Made by a program: the position numbers and the translations under genes. A model generated the notes under the pieces. The model was not told the origin of the DNA and ran no database searches. It was given only the letters and a program-made list of their open reading frames with translations. Of a stretch of 64,000 nt of DNA, positions 46,044-57,092 are shown in pieces. This stretch comes from Ramazzottius varieornatus. Taxonomy: Eukaryota; Tardigrada; Eutardigrada; Parachela; Ramazzottiidae. The stretch covers positions 632,873 through 696,872 of the forward strand of contig BDGG01000010.1 in NCBI GenBank assembly GCA_001949185.1, read 5' to 3'. Position 1 is the first letter of the stretch. The number at the start of each line of letters is the position of its first letter.

Positions 46044-47462
46044 CTAAAACGGTTTTCGTTTAAATCCGCGCTGGTCGAAGTCTCTAGGGTTTTGAAGTTC
46101 CGCAAAAACAACGTTATCAGGATAGAGAAGCTCTTTCGTAACGAGGTCTTGCACGTCAGAAGCCCAGACTTTCGTTCGCAGTAGGATGATGGGTCGTCGC
46201 ATCCGAGACATGTCTAACGTGGAAACCAGCCAAGCCTTGTTCTCTGCCGTAACGAAGCGGAGCCTGAAATGATCAAAAAAATGGGAAACAATCTCGAACA
46301 TGAATGAGTATCCTCGGCACATGATTTCACCCAGATCGTTATCGAAAGTGGCGCACGTTTACATTGTTATTGGCTGAAAGCATGCGCCAATGGGAAACGA
46401 TCCGGGTGAATCCATGTGCCGACGTCCCACTGAATGAAACGACCGAATTTCCCGGGGAAAAGCCCGGTGCCCTCGTAATCAGACTAGATTAATTTTATGG
46501 CGAAAAGTCTTACAGGACTGCAAAGCCAATGATGGAATATGCTTTCACGTCAACGTCTAACGAAGGTGCGCTACTGACAGCCAGTAAACGCTTCAGGTTG
46601 TCACCCGCAGTACTAACTTGGTTCGACACGGCAATGGTTTGCCCATTCGGCAGACTTATTTCTGTGGGATGAAAACATTAAAACCCGAGAAAATTTTGAG
46701 CGATAAGACGGAAACGGGAAAGCGATTTACTTACTGCGGTACGAAGAGATCTGGTAGAAGACCAGGAAAGCCAGTCGCTTGATGATTTTGTGCTTGGGTA
46801 TAGCCTGGTCCATTGAGGCTCGAAAAGCGGTAGTGACGATAAAGTCGCGGTAGTTTCTTCGCATTTCAATGGTGCGGACGGAAAGACCGGCTGGCTTCTT
46901 GACGAAGAATACTTCGATCTTGTGCTCGTTCTGCTCGGTCCACTGCTTGAAACAGTGACCCAACACCGCATCTCCCATTGCCAGGATAACATTCACTAAC
47001 AACAGACAAAGTCTACCTAAGAAATACTTAACACCGTACGTCGAATTCCAGGAAAGGAAGGACTATTCGTACCTTCGAAAACATTGGCCATGTGGATCAA
47101 AGCTCTGAATCCGTTGAGGTCGATCCACCCAGCCGTGTTGATGATGATCCCACTCGCGTCCAAATGCGGATCTCCCCGGACATTTTTCAGCACTTTCTCG
47201 GACAAGTTATCGGTTTGATGCTTAACCAAGATGACGTCTTGGTCCATCTTGATCTGGCCCACGGGGAAGCTGATAAAGTTCGAAAGGGTGCATCCACCCA
47301 AGACGATTTCCGCTTCGCCATCCAGAAGCTAACAAACACACTGCTGTAAACGGAGCAACGATATAGGAACGGACAGAGATTTCGGATAGGTACCGTAACT
47401 TTCGTACTGCAGAAGACTGGAAAAATGATGGAGATCTGTTCGCCCTTCTCGATGGCTAACAT
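46044..47462 (-). CDS. CLP1/GRC3-family (polynucleotide kinase) C-terminal region, N-terminus missing
   Basis: Exons 47400-47462 (tentative), 47073-47328, 46735-46995, 46514-46661 and 46044-46263 join in phase, about 315 residues. The core matches CLP1/NOL9 polynucleotide 5'-hydroxyl kinases: DASGIIINTAGWIDLNGFRA followed by LIHMANVFEVNVILAM, then TIEMRRNYRD, the linker, and a beta-rich C-terminal domain (IIGFAVLLRFVTAENKAWLV). CLP1 acts in mRNA 3'-end processing and tRNA splicing; NOL9/GRC3 in rRNA processing. The Walker A P-loop and N-terminal beta domain that should precede this are not seen between 47463 and 48245. Either they lie beyond a long intron or the gene is 5'-truncated. The short 47400-47462 exon (EKGEQISIIF) is the weakest piece. 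Orthology to CLP1 versus GRC3 is unresolved. Confidence 0.7.
46342..46405. repeat. GTGGCGCA foldback family copy
   Basis: CGAAAGTGGCGCACGTTTAC, a loop with TTATTGGCTGAAAG, then CATGCGCCAATGGGAAACGA: both arms of the family are present, flanked by CGTTATCG / CGATCCGG. It lies in the intron 46264-46513 of the CLP1-like gene. Confidence 0.65.
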
Positions 47463-48073
47463 TTCCTGTAAAAAGCAAAAATACGATTGATATCGTCGAT
47501 GGTCCTTCTGAAACTCTAACCCTCTCGACGAGAGCTAACGAAACATCTTAATGTGGTAAAAAAAATCGTATCTTTAGAGTTAGTAGTGGCGGTGTTAGAG
47601 AAACCGGTTCCTGGAGATCCGGCTGGTCTGGGGTGGCTACATGCGCCGGAAGTGGTCCGTCCGCTGGTTCTCTCAATAGCCGGCTAGCCTGCTCTCCTGC
47701 ATGACAGTTTCCGAGGTTGTGATGACCATTTCTATCCTTCCGCCTTCCACGATGTGCTTTTCGGAAGGAAAGGCGGCACGAGGCTCAAACTGAAATGGTC
47801 GCAGGAAGGAGTGCACCGGAAATGCATATCCTCAACGGTATGGGAATGAGTCGCGTCCAAACTCCGAACTCCAAAGTTTTGGTTTGATCAAAAATCAAGC
47901 TATGTCGAAGCGCTAAACGAGCAACAGGTGGTTCAACCCAGGCCGGCACCGACTCCTGCCGCCCGCCATGACTGAAACGGTCAGTTATACATTGATTTGA
48001 ATCAGTTGATGCATCATCGACTGCCGACGAAACCCGTACGAAAAGAATCTATGACGTAATACAGACCGCAGTT

Positions 48074-48098
48074 TTCGGTTCGGTTCGGTTCGGTTCGG
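48074..48098. repeat. (TTCGG)5 short tandem repeat
   Basis: Five TTCGG units in the region upstream of the truncated Ariadne paralogue. The rest of 47463-48245 shows no exon. Confidence 0.85.
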
Positions 48099-48245
48099 AA
48101 AACGAGACATCAGGCCTGATCACGATTTCCATTCTCTGATCATCGATCGCGTTCTTTATCCCGAAACAGCTCTTTTGTCGATTGCTTGGACGAGTTACGA
48201 GCGCAGAAGCCCCAGCCTATCCTGAACATCAACTGGTGAGGCGTC

Positions 48246-48722
48246 ATGGACAGTGATAACGTACAGTTCCTGGAGGAGGTGAAATACGCCTTGGAAAGCG
48301 AAGACGAAGAAGAAGACGATCACATTGACTTGAACGAAGACGTTGACGAAAAAGCTTCCACCATCAAGACCATCAAATGTCCCAAGCTCTGCACGGAAGG
48401 CTGTGGATACGATGTTCTCTCCCCTGACCAAATCAGCGTCTACATGGACGACGTCGTCAAAGAAGTCATCCAAGTTATCCAAGTAAAGGAACGAATAGAC
48501 AATTAATCGCCCAGAAACTTTCGTCAAAATATCTTAGGACAACAATTTGGCTTTTTTAGCAAACATCGACTACAACTCGTCTTCTGCTTGGTCAGTTCAA
48601 TTGGGATAAGGAGAAGTTCATAGAAAAATATTACGATGATACGGAGCTGTTCCAATCGTGTTGTGTAATGAAGTTGGCGGAGGAGAACGGAGACAGGCGA
48701 AGCAAATCGCCAGCGGTCAGCT
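48246..48722 (+). pseudogene. Truncated Ariadne paralogue, 5' exons
   Basis: Exon 1 (48246-48483: MDSDNVQFLEEVKYALESED ... [20 protein letters not shown]) and exon 2 (48559-about 48720: TRLLLGQFNWDKEKFIEKYY) correspond to exons 1 and 2 of the intact ARIH1 at 33696-33210, with the same intron position and phase 0. The acidic head and UBA-like domain are intact and open. No RING1, IBR or RING2 exon follows: the next 7.7 kb holds transposons and unrelated frames, then the last ARIH1-like exon at 56405. Without RING2 and its catalytic Cys this copy cannot be a ligase. It could still be expressed as a UBA fragment. The 5' flank and frame are clean, so decay is recent or the fragment is maintained. 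Confidence 0.75.
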
Positions 48723-49792
48723 TTGATCTTACTATACGCCCTTACTATCGGCTATTGAGAAGAATAGTGGCTGCAATCATGTGTGAACTGTTCCTGCACG
48801 GATTTCTGGCAAGGTTGCGACTACCTGGGCGAACCTCGTTTTCAGATGTCACTAGCTCTTTCACATATGGCCTCTTGGCTGCTGAGCTTGGTTCCTGGGA
48901 CCCAGTTACTGGGCAGACTGCATCGCTATACTCGTACAGGACTTCAATCTTAGAGTAGGCCTACCTTGGAATGCCTTTGTGCCACTGTTGTGTGGATTTG
49001 CAAGGAGGCTTGCAGTACATTTCTTAAGTGAACCTAGATTTATTCGAGAACTTGAAATTTGAAAGTGGTTCCTACGACCTAGGTTGTCATTTTCGAGAAG
49101 TCGTTTTGCCGGTTTTGACGACATTTCTGCCAATGAAGACAATCAACTCACTATTGTGATGCGGTCAGGAACCACCTAGGAAACTAGCGCGGCATCATGA
49201 TACGCAGTCACCAGTTAAAAGCCAGGGGGTGTGTGGCTGTGAATCGTAACAGTGCTATGAATGAGACCACTACAAGGGAGGAGCGGATGAGGACAAGGTT
49301 GTTAACACACGCGCGGCTTTGGAGAGGTAGCGCTGGCAAAAATACGATAAAATTCGATATGATATCGATATACCGTATCGTTGCCAGTACTATGGAGAGG
49401 TTTTTTTTCTACTACAACCGATTCTAGAACCATGGGAGAGTCTCAGTTTCGAAGCAAAGGTAAGATTGGTTCTCGATAAATACGTATACATTAGTCCTCC
49501 TCACGACGAGCTGTTTATGTCGCACACTGGTGATTTAGAATTTGAGCTTGCTTGATCAACGGAAAGTGTCGTGAGTGAGGTAAAATTGCGTTTTTCGAAA
49601 GTCTCGGGAACGGGAGCGGAAATGCGCGACTTTCGCGGGGTAGGTTTGTAGGCAAACTTAGGCTCCTGACTAGGCCGAAATTCATGGTTTTCTCTCTGGC
49701 TAGTCTCTGTCGATATCCTCGACACTAATAGGTATCAAGAAGCCCATGCGTGAAACGATATCTGGCAACGTGAAGCACTGTACAGACAGAGA
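48723..49792. other. No gene recognised inside the disrupted Ariadne locus
   Basis: Only short frames without family content (for example 48668-48958 as a run-on of exon 2, and 49197-49427). No Cys/His pattern of an RBR RING is visible. Confidence 0.4.
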
Positions 49793-50105
49793 TCAGCTGA
49801 GTAATGAAAATTTGAAATTTTGAGTCAAGTGTACAGAGAATAATCCGTTTTCGCTTTCAAGATAAGCTACGGTGTTACGGGATAACAGACTGGTGCCGAT
49901 GATGACCTGATGGCTGTTCTCCTGCAGATCTTTACAGGAGACTTGGAGATCCACTTGGCTGATATGCTCCTGAAACTTGTCGGTGACGACTCCGTATTCC
50001 GTTACCGCGAAAAGAAGCAAGACATGAAGGACGATACCCAACACTAGAAAAATAATCAAGCCAGCGGCGCTCCCACGCAAACACAAATCCGTCCGAAAGC
50101 TCCGC
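49793..50105 (-). CDS. Possible exon of a single-pass membrane protein
   Basis: A possible acceptor (GGCGGTTTAG) precedes an open stretch reading RSFRTDLCLRGSAAG, then a hydrophobic helix (LIIFLVLGIVLHVLLLFAV) and an about 65-residue hydrophilic part with one Cys, to a TAA/TGA-type stop at 49793. There is no ATG in frame, so if real it is a 3' exon whose upstream exons are unknown. No homology is recognised. Confidence 0.25.
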
Positions 50106-50369
50106 TAAACCGCCTTGTACGCCTCGGAGGAAAGTGATCCCGTGAGGTTTTGCTTGCGATCGACATGACGGACTTGTTTGCTCTTCACCAGATGGACGCG
50201 GTGAAAGTCAGAGTTAAGTCTTGAGTCGTTCCTTCATCTCCTTCATCGCTTGTCTCGCCTGACTGCCTGCTTCTGTCGCTGTCTGCCTGCTCATTCTTCC
50301 TGAGAATCTTCGCTTCGTTGTGCTCCGTTCTGCTGGTGTTTCTGCTACAGTGTGTGCGTGACAATTACG

Positions 50370-50583
50370 TATGGTCTTCTTCTGGCTGGTGCTCGTCATC
50401 CATGTCTTCATTCGCTACCTCATCGAAACCTTCTGCTTCGTCCGGTTCCATTGCGTCTTCTTCCGAGCCGAACTCTCTTGCATCTTCGAGTTCTTCCTTC
50501 ATTCGTCCATCTTCATCGCGGGTTCCTTTCTTACCCGAGTTGTCCGAGTTGACATTCAAAGCGCCCGCAGCGGAATCAGTCAT
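50370..50583 (-). CDS. Small acidic open frame, uncertain
   Basis: From an ATG at 50583 (MTDSAAGALNVNSDNSGKKG) the frame runs through a strongly acidic stretch (EELEDAREFGSEEDAMEPDE) and stops at 50355. An acidic Ser/Glu-rich continuation exists in another frame at 50344-50185 (KNEQADSDRSRQSGETSDEG), but joining them would need a 24-nt intron, too short to believe. The piece may be a decayed gene or a chance frame. Confidence 0.25.
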
Positions 50584-50830
50584 CAATTCGAGCAGGTCTA
50601 GGATGTAATAAGTAACATTAGTATTGGTTCTCATCTGGACAGTATTGGTCTCTTTGAAGTTTTTCAGGTGTTTCAACAATCAACCACCTACACAAGCTCG
50701 GATTGTCGAAAACGCAACACAATTTTTCTTCACGTTCGCCTCAACTTCCCTACTAGAAACGACAAAGTTGCTCCCTCTGGCCTTTTGAAGATGACTCCGG
50801 GGTGAACGTACGCGTTCCCCCGGATCGCAC

Positions 50831-53650
50831 GTGGGTTGCTTCCTACGCACCTCGCCTGACAGATATTTTGTGGAGCATATTTTGCTTGCTGTATGTTTCT
50901 TTCTAGCACGATGGCATCAAGGAAAGTGGAAAGTGAAGTGCGACTTGTGTGACTTCTTAGCTGCCTCAGAGGGATTCCTAACCAAGCATCGGGGAAAAAG
51001 ACCATGCCAAAAAGCCCAGAGAAGGCTACGTGACCAAACAGTCATCCTTAGCCAGTCCTCAGCAGCTGACGAAGACAACCGATCCGTCAATCCTGTCAAA
51101 CGATCTGTTCCGACTATCAAAAGAATACCACGTGGCGCGAGAATAGCTGCAGCTTCGGCCCTCCGATATTGTGAGAGAGTGTGTAAGGAAGAATGATGTG
51201 GAGCACTGGCAGAAACTACTTACTTTCCCCTCGGTTGCTTTCAAACTTCCAGAAGTCTTTTACCACTCTCGTCAAAGAAAACATCACTAGGCCAGCTGCA
51301 GCGGTAGACACTACTGCGGAAACGCAACCCAACAATACAAAGCAGAGGAAGAACTCAATCGGAGACTCGTGAATGGAGAGAAGAGTGGAGCTGAAGTTGA
51401 ACGGTGGCGATATCAGCGGTGCCGTTAGGGTCCCCGCCTCCGAAGATGTGATAGCCCCTATGTCAACAGAGACTCTAGAAGAGCTACGAAAAGAGCATCC
51501 TCCCGAACATCAAGATGCCCATTTCCCCTCGAAAGAGTGCTTTGGTCCTCCCTCGCCACCAGTCACCACGGAGGAATTAATGTCAGCAGTAAGCAGTTTC
51601 CCCTGTGATTCAGCTGGGGGTCCTGATGGTCTTCGCCCTCAGCACCTGAAAGACTTGCTAGGGGATCTATCGCTACAGCTGGCGCAAGCACTTGCTGGAT
51701 GGCAAAGTACCAGACGATGTCTGCCCTGCCTTGTATGGTGCCTCGCTGATCGCTCTGCTGAAGAAGACAAGGGGAGTAAGGCTCATTGCGGTCGGCAACA
51801 CTCTTCGGCGTCTAGCGGGAAAGATCGTCAGTAAACGAGTGATGGAAGCTACAGGCAAGCTTGTACGACCCCAACAGCTCGGCCATGGCACTAGAGGCGG
51901 CGCCGGAGCAGCAGTACATTCCACTAGAGCTTTCCTCTCAGGCCCGACAGGCTGCCAAACTTTGCTGAAACTGGACTTCAGGAATGCTTTCAATTCCGTT
52001 CACAGAGGAAGGCTACTCGAGGAGACCCAGAAGTTCCTTCCCGAGATTTATCCTTTTATTTTTCAGATGTACAGATCGCCAACAAATCTCATCTACGGCG
52101 AGCACGTCATCCCTTACGCCCGAGGGGATCAGCAGGGAGGACCTCTAAGTCCATTGTTGTTCTGTCTTCTGACCCGGAACCTGTCCAAGTTGCTTCAGTC
52201 GCCCTTCATTGTATGGTATCTTGACGAAGCCACGCTTGGTGGAGACTTCGAACTGGTAAGCAGGGACTTCCAGACCATTGTGGAGATCGGCGCTTCTCTG
52301 GACCTTGAGCTCAATACGTCCAAATGTGAAGTTTGTTGTCTGTGGAGGTACTCCTACCCAACAGCAAGTTACACGCCAGAAAATGAAGCTCCTCTGCCCT
52401 GGCGTAACATTTCCGGACAAGAAGACCCTAACGCTACTTGGAACTACAGTCTTTCACGAAGCGATCCCTCCGGTCCTAGATAGAAAGATTCGACAAGCTG
52501 AGCTCTTGACTACACGCTTAAAAAAAATCTCGGCACACCAAGCTTTGTTTCTGTTGAAGAACTGCCTTATTCTGCCCAAGCTAATGTATATCCTTCGTTG
52601 CAGCCCGACTTTCAGTTGCCTTCCTTCCCTTCAAGCCTTTGATGAGACCATCCGGAAATGTGCAGGAAAATCGCCGACATCGCAATGGACGACACGGCCT
52701 GGTGGCAGTCAAGCCGTCCTGTCAGTAGGGGCGGTCTCGGAATCCGACGCGTCGATGAACTGGCTCTCTCGGCCTTTTTGTCTTCCGTTCACTCGGCGTT
52801 CGATCTAATGAAACAGATCTATCCTCAAGTCGACGTGAATAGTATAGTATCGCCGGCGATAAACCTCTGGCAGGAACAAAGTATCTCACAGCCTCCCATT
52901 CTCACTCTTCGTTCAGCGCAGAAGGCGTGAGACATTCCGATGGTTAACCAGCACTACCAAACCCTTCTGGATGCCAGTTCCAGAAAGAGCAAGACTAGTT
53001 GCCGTATCAGCCAAGGACTCAGGAGCATGGCTTGATGCGTTACCCATTTCTGTTTTAGGTAACTTGCTGGACGACAACTCGTTTCGCATCTCAGCTGGTT
53101 TGCGTCTTGGGGCTGGGCTCTGTGAGCCCCATGTTTGTCGTTGCAAAACACTTGTCGACGAGCTGGGACGCCACGGCTTGTCTTGTCAGTTGAGTGCCGG
53201 ACGTCATTCTAGACATTCCGCTCTGAATGACTCCTTCCACCGTGCCCTCATCAGCTGTAAAGTCCCGAACGTTCTTGAGCCCAACGGGATCGTTAGGAAC
53301 GACCAGAAACGACCTGACGGTCTGACGCTCATCCCGTGGCAACAAGGTAAGGCTCTTGTGTGGGATGTAACCTGTGTGGACACTCTTGCAGTAACATACC
53401 TGCGAGGATCAGCGGGACAGCTCGGTTATGCCGCCAACAAGGCGGAAGAGCTGAAGAGACACAAGTACTGCGAGCTGGATGGTCGCTACCTGTTCTGTCC
53501 AGTAGCGTTCGAAACTTTCGGTCCTTTCGAGAACGAAGCATCCAGCCTCAAACAGCAAATAGGCGAAAGAATAGCACAAGCCACCGGTGAAACAATATCT
53601 CTCTCGTTCTTGAAGCAAAAGCTTAGTTAGATATTCAACGTGGTAATGCT
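50831..53650 (+). mobile_element. Degenerate non-LTR retrotransposon with C-terminal restriction-like endonuclease
   Basis: The element reads on the plus strand in several frames. In order: a C2H2-like finger (VKCDLCDFLAASEGFLTKHR, about 50936); RT start (FPCDSAGGPDGLRPQHLKDL, about 51600); RLIAVGNTLRRLAGKI; RT motif A (LKLDFRNAFNSVHR, 51967); GDQQGGPLSPLLF (52125); the catalytic box, reading YLDE (VWYLDEATLGG, 52213) where YxDD is usual; thumb (LNTSKCEV); then a C-terminal CRCKTLVDELGRHGLSC finger (53130) and a PD-(D/E)xK-type nuclease region (RPDGLTLIPWQQGKALVWDV, 53310), with stop near 53630. Frameshifts near 51695, 52320, 52660 and 52935 and stops break it, so it is inactive. No poly(A) tail or target duplication is clear. 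It sits inside the disrupted Ariadne locus. Confidence 0.85.
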
Positions 53651-53987
53651 ACCTCTGTTTTCGGAACCTTTTCTAGTCATAGAGGTTTGGAGATCTATTC
53701 TATTGCCGATATCAATAACCGAGATTTTTAGCTGATTCGTATTGTTTTATTGTTTTGGGGCCTGGTTCTACCGGGTATCTTTATGCTTTTGCAAACTGGC
53801 TTGCGTTTTTTTGTTTTTTGAGACTGAAACAAACGTAGAATTACAGATTAAAAGGAGTGTTGGATTTAAGATAAGCTACTCAGGCGCTGCTTATCTTGAA
53901 AACTGAACTTCGTAATTCACTTTCGAGATCAACACAATCAACGGAGTTTTACGGCCTGTCGTGAGGAGGACTATTGCTGGCTCACGA

Positions 53988-56192
53988 GGCGATTACGCTT
54001 GCCGCCTTTCTGAAATATTTTGACATAATAGAACGATGGAGAAGAGTCTGCTCTATCGTCTGAAACAGACATAGATGAAATCCTGGAAGACGCTACAGAA
54101 CCCGGAAGCGACGTCAGATTCCGGGCGTTACATAGTTTATTCAATCAAGCGGTTTGATTTCAGTGTTGTTGATTCATCATTGATTGACAGAGTCGCGCTA
54201 TGCTTTAGAATAGAAGCTAATCACTTTTGCTGACGAGGGGATTATGCGTGTCCTCCGCATTTCTGAAATATTCTGACATGATAGACTGATGGAGAAGAGT
54301 CTGTTCTATCGTCTGAAACAGGCGTAGCTTGCGCAATGAAATTCTGGAAGACACTACAGGAACCGGAAGTGACGTCAAAATCTGGGCGGTACACACCTAT
54401 TGATTTTATCGACCTCACGTATCGTGCGAACTTCAACTTCACATTGTCAAGCAAGGCAAATCTTTCAGAAATGATATTCTTCGTAAAAGTGGTGGAAGCA
54501 TAGCGGAGTTTTAAACCATCCACGTTTCAGAAGGAACGCTCACATTTATCATGGTCACAACGACCAGTCAGTCCTTGGAAACAGAATTTTGTGGGGTTAA
54601 CATATTCTACGGACCTGCCGACATAACCCGACAAATGTCAAGCTTGAGCAATGAAGTTAGAAAATCTAGGACAAGTAAAGTGCTAGTAAATCAGGGAATG
54701 CATTTTCAATATGACGTACCGATGGTGGACTTGAGCCGGCTGATTGTTCAAGAATATCCAGTTCGTAACCTTCCTGAAACACCCCGTGAACATCGGGAAG
54801 CAAAGAACGTCCAGTGGCTGAATCTGACCGGCGACTTTAGGTGGTATAGTGATCATTTCATGTTCCAGTTCTTCCGGTTTGACTCCTTCTACGGTTTCTT
54901 GGTCAGAAAACGTCGACAAAGAATCAGCAAGGAATATACAGCGCTGGTTCGTGTGCGGAAAGAAAGAGTAGAGCTCCATGGTAATTTTTCCAGACGTGGA
55001 AGCAGTGACATACAGGTTACTAGCTTTGAACATGGACTTTTTCACAAGTCGTCCGAAGATTTCATTGGGTTCTTGCAGCGTGATGAAGAGAACGGGCAGA
55101 AACTTGCGGACACCTGGTGGAACACACATCATAACCGTGTAGCTGTGAGTCATCGAGCTCTGAGACTGTGTGAGTGCTAAAACGTGCTTTGCACCGACGA
55201 AATCCGGAGTTCGACCTGGTCTCTTCTCGTACCCGAATCCACTCTGATGCATTATCGATCCACGAGCCTCCTTCTCCAACGTAATTCCTCCAGTCTCTCA
55301 GCTGGCGAGTACTGGTGACTTTCCTATACTTGTCCTGCGCACTGGCCAGGCTACGACGCTTCTTGGAAGAGACATTGGTCCAGTAACCAACAGCACGCTT
55401 TTTTTAGGCAAAATCAGCAGCCTGGTTTAGTGCCACTTTCGGATTCGGGATTCGGAGTACAAACAGCTCATGGGAAGAAGGCTCTGTTCCGAGTGAAGCA
55501 GGTCCGGTAAGGCGACCATTCGGAGTAGATTCGAAGTCTGCTTCGCTATGTCCATGAAACAGGTTGGTTACAGCGATAGACTTTTCCAGCTGATCGAACG
55601 TCGGCACGCCAATCGGGAGCTCATACTGAAGATCTTCTTCAGTGGCCGATATCGCACTTCCAGCTTGGTCGAGCTGGACGTCCAAGAAGTCTGTAAGCAC
55701 AAGACCAAACCTGAGATAAGCTTTAGGCAATCGACATAATTGCCGAAATTTACAGTACTCGTACCTTTGATGAGTGTCTTTAACATCTTGTCAGATTCGC
55801 TCTCAGAGTCGCTCAGTTGGAAATGTTGCTCGTAGTCCGACAGCAGTAGGTTCAAGATGTTGAGGGCATTAACGGATTCCGTGGCGCTATCGGGAGGAAA
55901 AGAAGAGAGGAAAGAGAACTTCGCAGCACAAATGATTAGCTTGTATTCTAAAGCATAGCGCAACTTTGTCAATCAATAACGAATCAACAACACTGAAACC
56001 AAACCCCTTGATTGAATAAACCATGTACCGCCCAGATTTTGACATCACTTCCGGTTCCTGTAGTGTCTTCCAGAATTTCATTGCGCAAGCTACGCCTGTT
56101 TCAAACGATAGAACAGACTCTTCTCCATCAGTCTATCATGTCAGAATATTTCAGAAAGGTGGAGGACAAGCATAATCCCCTCGTTAATGGGC
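53988..56192. mobile_element. DNA transposon with about 240-bp terminal inverted repeats
   Basis: The left repeat (53988-54228) and the right repeat (55928-56192, inverted) match over about 225-240 bp at roughly 85%, for example TTTCTGAAATATTYTGACAT and GGAGAAGAGTCTGYTCTATC. A second, partial copy of the left repeat in direct orientation (54233-54397) follows the first and is more like the right end. Between them lies a broken transposase on the minus strand. The whole unit is about 2.2 kb. The tandem partial repeat suggests an internal duplication or an insertion of one copy into another. The stretch 53651-53987 before it shows nothing recognisable. Confidence 0.8.
54683..55975 (-). pseudogene. 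Degenerate DDE transposase
   Basis: Minus-strand pieces give a transposase in broken frames. N-terminal part (55975-55430): acidic, with LSDSESESDKMLKTLIKGTS, then AYLRFGLVLTDFLD in a shifted frame. Next (55410-55290): KRAVGYWTNVSSKKRRSLAS, a basic segment ending RKVTSTRQLRDWRNYV. Then the catalytic region (55279-54683): TVMMCVPPGVRKFLPVLFIT, CIFLADSLSTFSDQE and HEMITIPPKVAGQIQPLDVL. The IPP...QPLDV block is typical of the DDE superfamily endonuclease domain (pogo/Tigger-related type, inferred). Frame breaks near 55280 and 55680 show it is inactive. It occupies the interior of the inverted-repeat element 53988-56192. Confidence 0.75.
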
Positions 56193-56261
56193 CGAAACCT
56201 GTAATCGGGTCTTTTTGTAAATGCGAGCCCGGCATGCAAACCTCGAACCTGAGCTGATCGT

Positions 56262-56352
56262 TCTTCCAAGTGGCGCAAGCTTTCAGCTCTTGTCACCGAG
56301 GATGTGCGCCACTCAGCAAAACGATCTGGTCGAGTATGTTTGCCGAGCTCTC
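56262..56352. repeat. GTGGCGCA foldback family, best full copy
   Basis: TTCTTCCAAGTGGCGCAAGC (left arm), a loop with TTTCAGCTCTTGTCACCGAG, then GATGTGCGCCACTCAGCAAA (right arm), followed by the tail CGATCTGGTCGAGTATGTTT and GCCGAGCTCTC. Arms and tail recur at about ten places in the window, which defines the family. It lies just outside the DNA transposon and before the last exon of the Ariadne paralogue. Confidence 0.7.
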
Positions 56353-56404
56353 AAACTTCGTTTTATATTAAAAGTTGGTGACTTTTTGTGGGTTATTGTT
56401 TCAG

Positions 56405-56754
56405 GTGCGCGTTTCGGTCGAGGTCAAGACGGAACTGCTCCGCGGTTTCGACCTGTCCTACATTGAGCTTCAGTTTCTGCAGAAAGCTGTGGATACTCTG
56501 AAGCAATGCCGCCGGACGCCGATGAACACCTACGCGTTTGCTTTCTACGCCAAGAAGAACCATCAACAAGCAAGATTCGAGGTCAACCAGAGCGACCTGG
56601 AGACTGCAACTGAAACATTGTCAAAACAGCTGGAAGCCGAAGGAGAGACTGTGGCGGACATCAAGCAGAAGTTCCAGGACCAAGCCAACTACTGCGAGAG
56701 TCGAAGGAAGGTTTTGGTGGAACATGTCCATGAATGGTACGAGAAAGAATGGTA
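56405..56754 (+). pseudogene. Truncated Ariadne paralogue, last exon
   Basis: After a good acceptor (TTATTGTTTCAG) the frame reads to a stop at 56754 and matches the Ariadne-domain exon of ARIH1 (31667-32038): [80 protein letters not shown]. It ends two to four residues earlier than ARIH1. The start of the exon is diverged (VRVSVEVKTELLRGFDLS). It is the 3' counterpart of the exons at 48246-48722. The RBR-coding middle is absent and replaced by transposon-rich DNA. 56755-57092 shows no further gene. Confidence 0.75.
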
Positions 56755-57092
56755 GGAATTCAGTTGAATGTTACTCTACTTTCGTGTGATGCCCAAATAA
56801 TTATGGCTTCTTCGTTCTACCATCAGCTGGTATTTCCTACTTCCAAAAGGCTTTCGTCGTGTAAGTACGTTAGCTCCTGATCCTTCGATACTCATTCCTG
56901 ACGGCACACTTGACTCGTTCTTTTCAATTTCGTCTTGTCAAGCTCCAGGTTCACACACACGTTCACGTTTAATAGTTTTGAAATCCGGGAAATTCTTCCT
57001 TCACCAAGTAATATGGACAAAATATTGCACGGCGAAGTTGCGAATTGGCCGTTGGGGACCAAGCTCGACAATATCTGCGTAAAGAGTTTCTT

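Noticed and set aside
48668-48958. Continuation of the Ariadne fragment as a 96-codon frame
   Set aside because: After about 48720 the sequence loses all similarity to ARIH1; it looks like read-through into intron or foreign DNA.
50185-50583. Two-exon acidic protein joined by a 24-nt intron
   Set aside because: The phases would close, but a 24-nt GT-AG intron is below what animal spliceosomes are known to handle. Kept only as an uncertain open frame.
54551-55180. 209-codon plus-strand open frame
   Set aside because: It is the antisense shadow of the degenerate transposase read on the minus strand, which has recognisable motifs.
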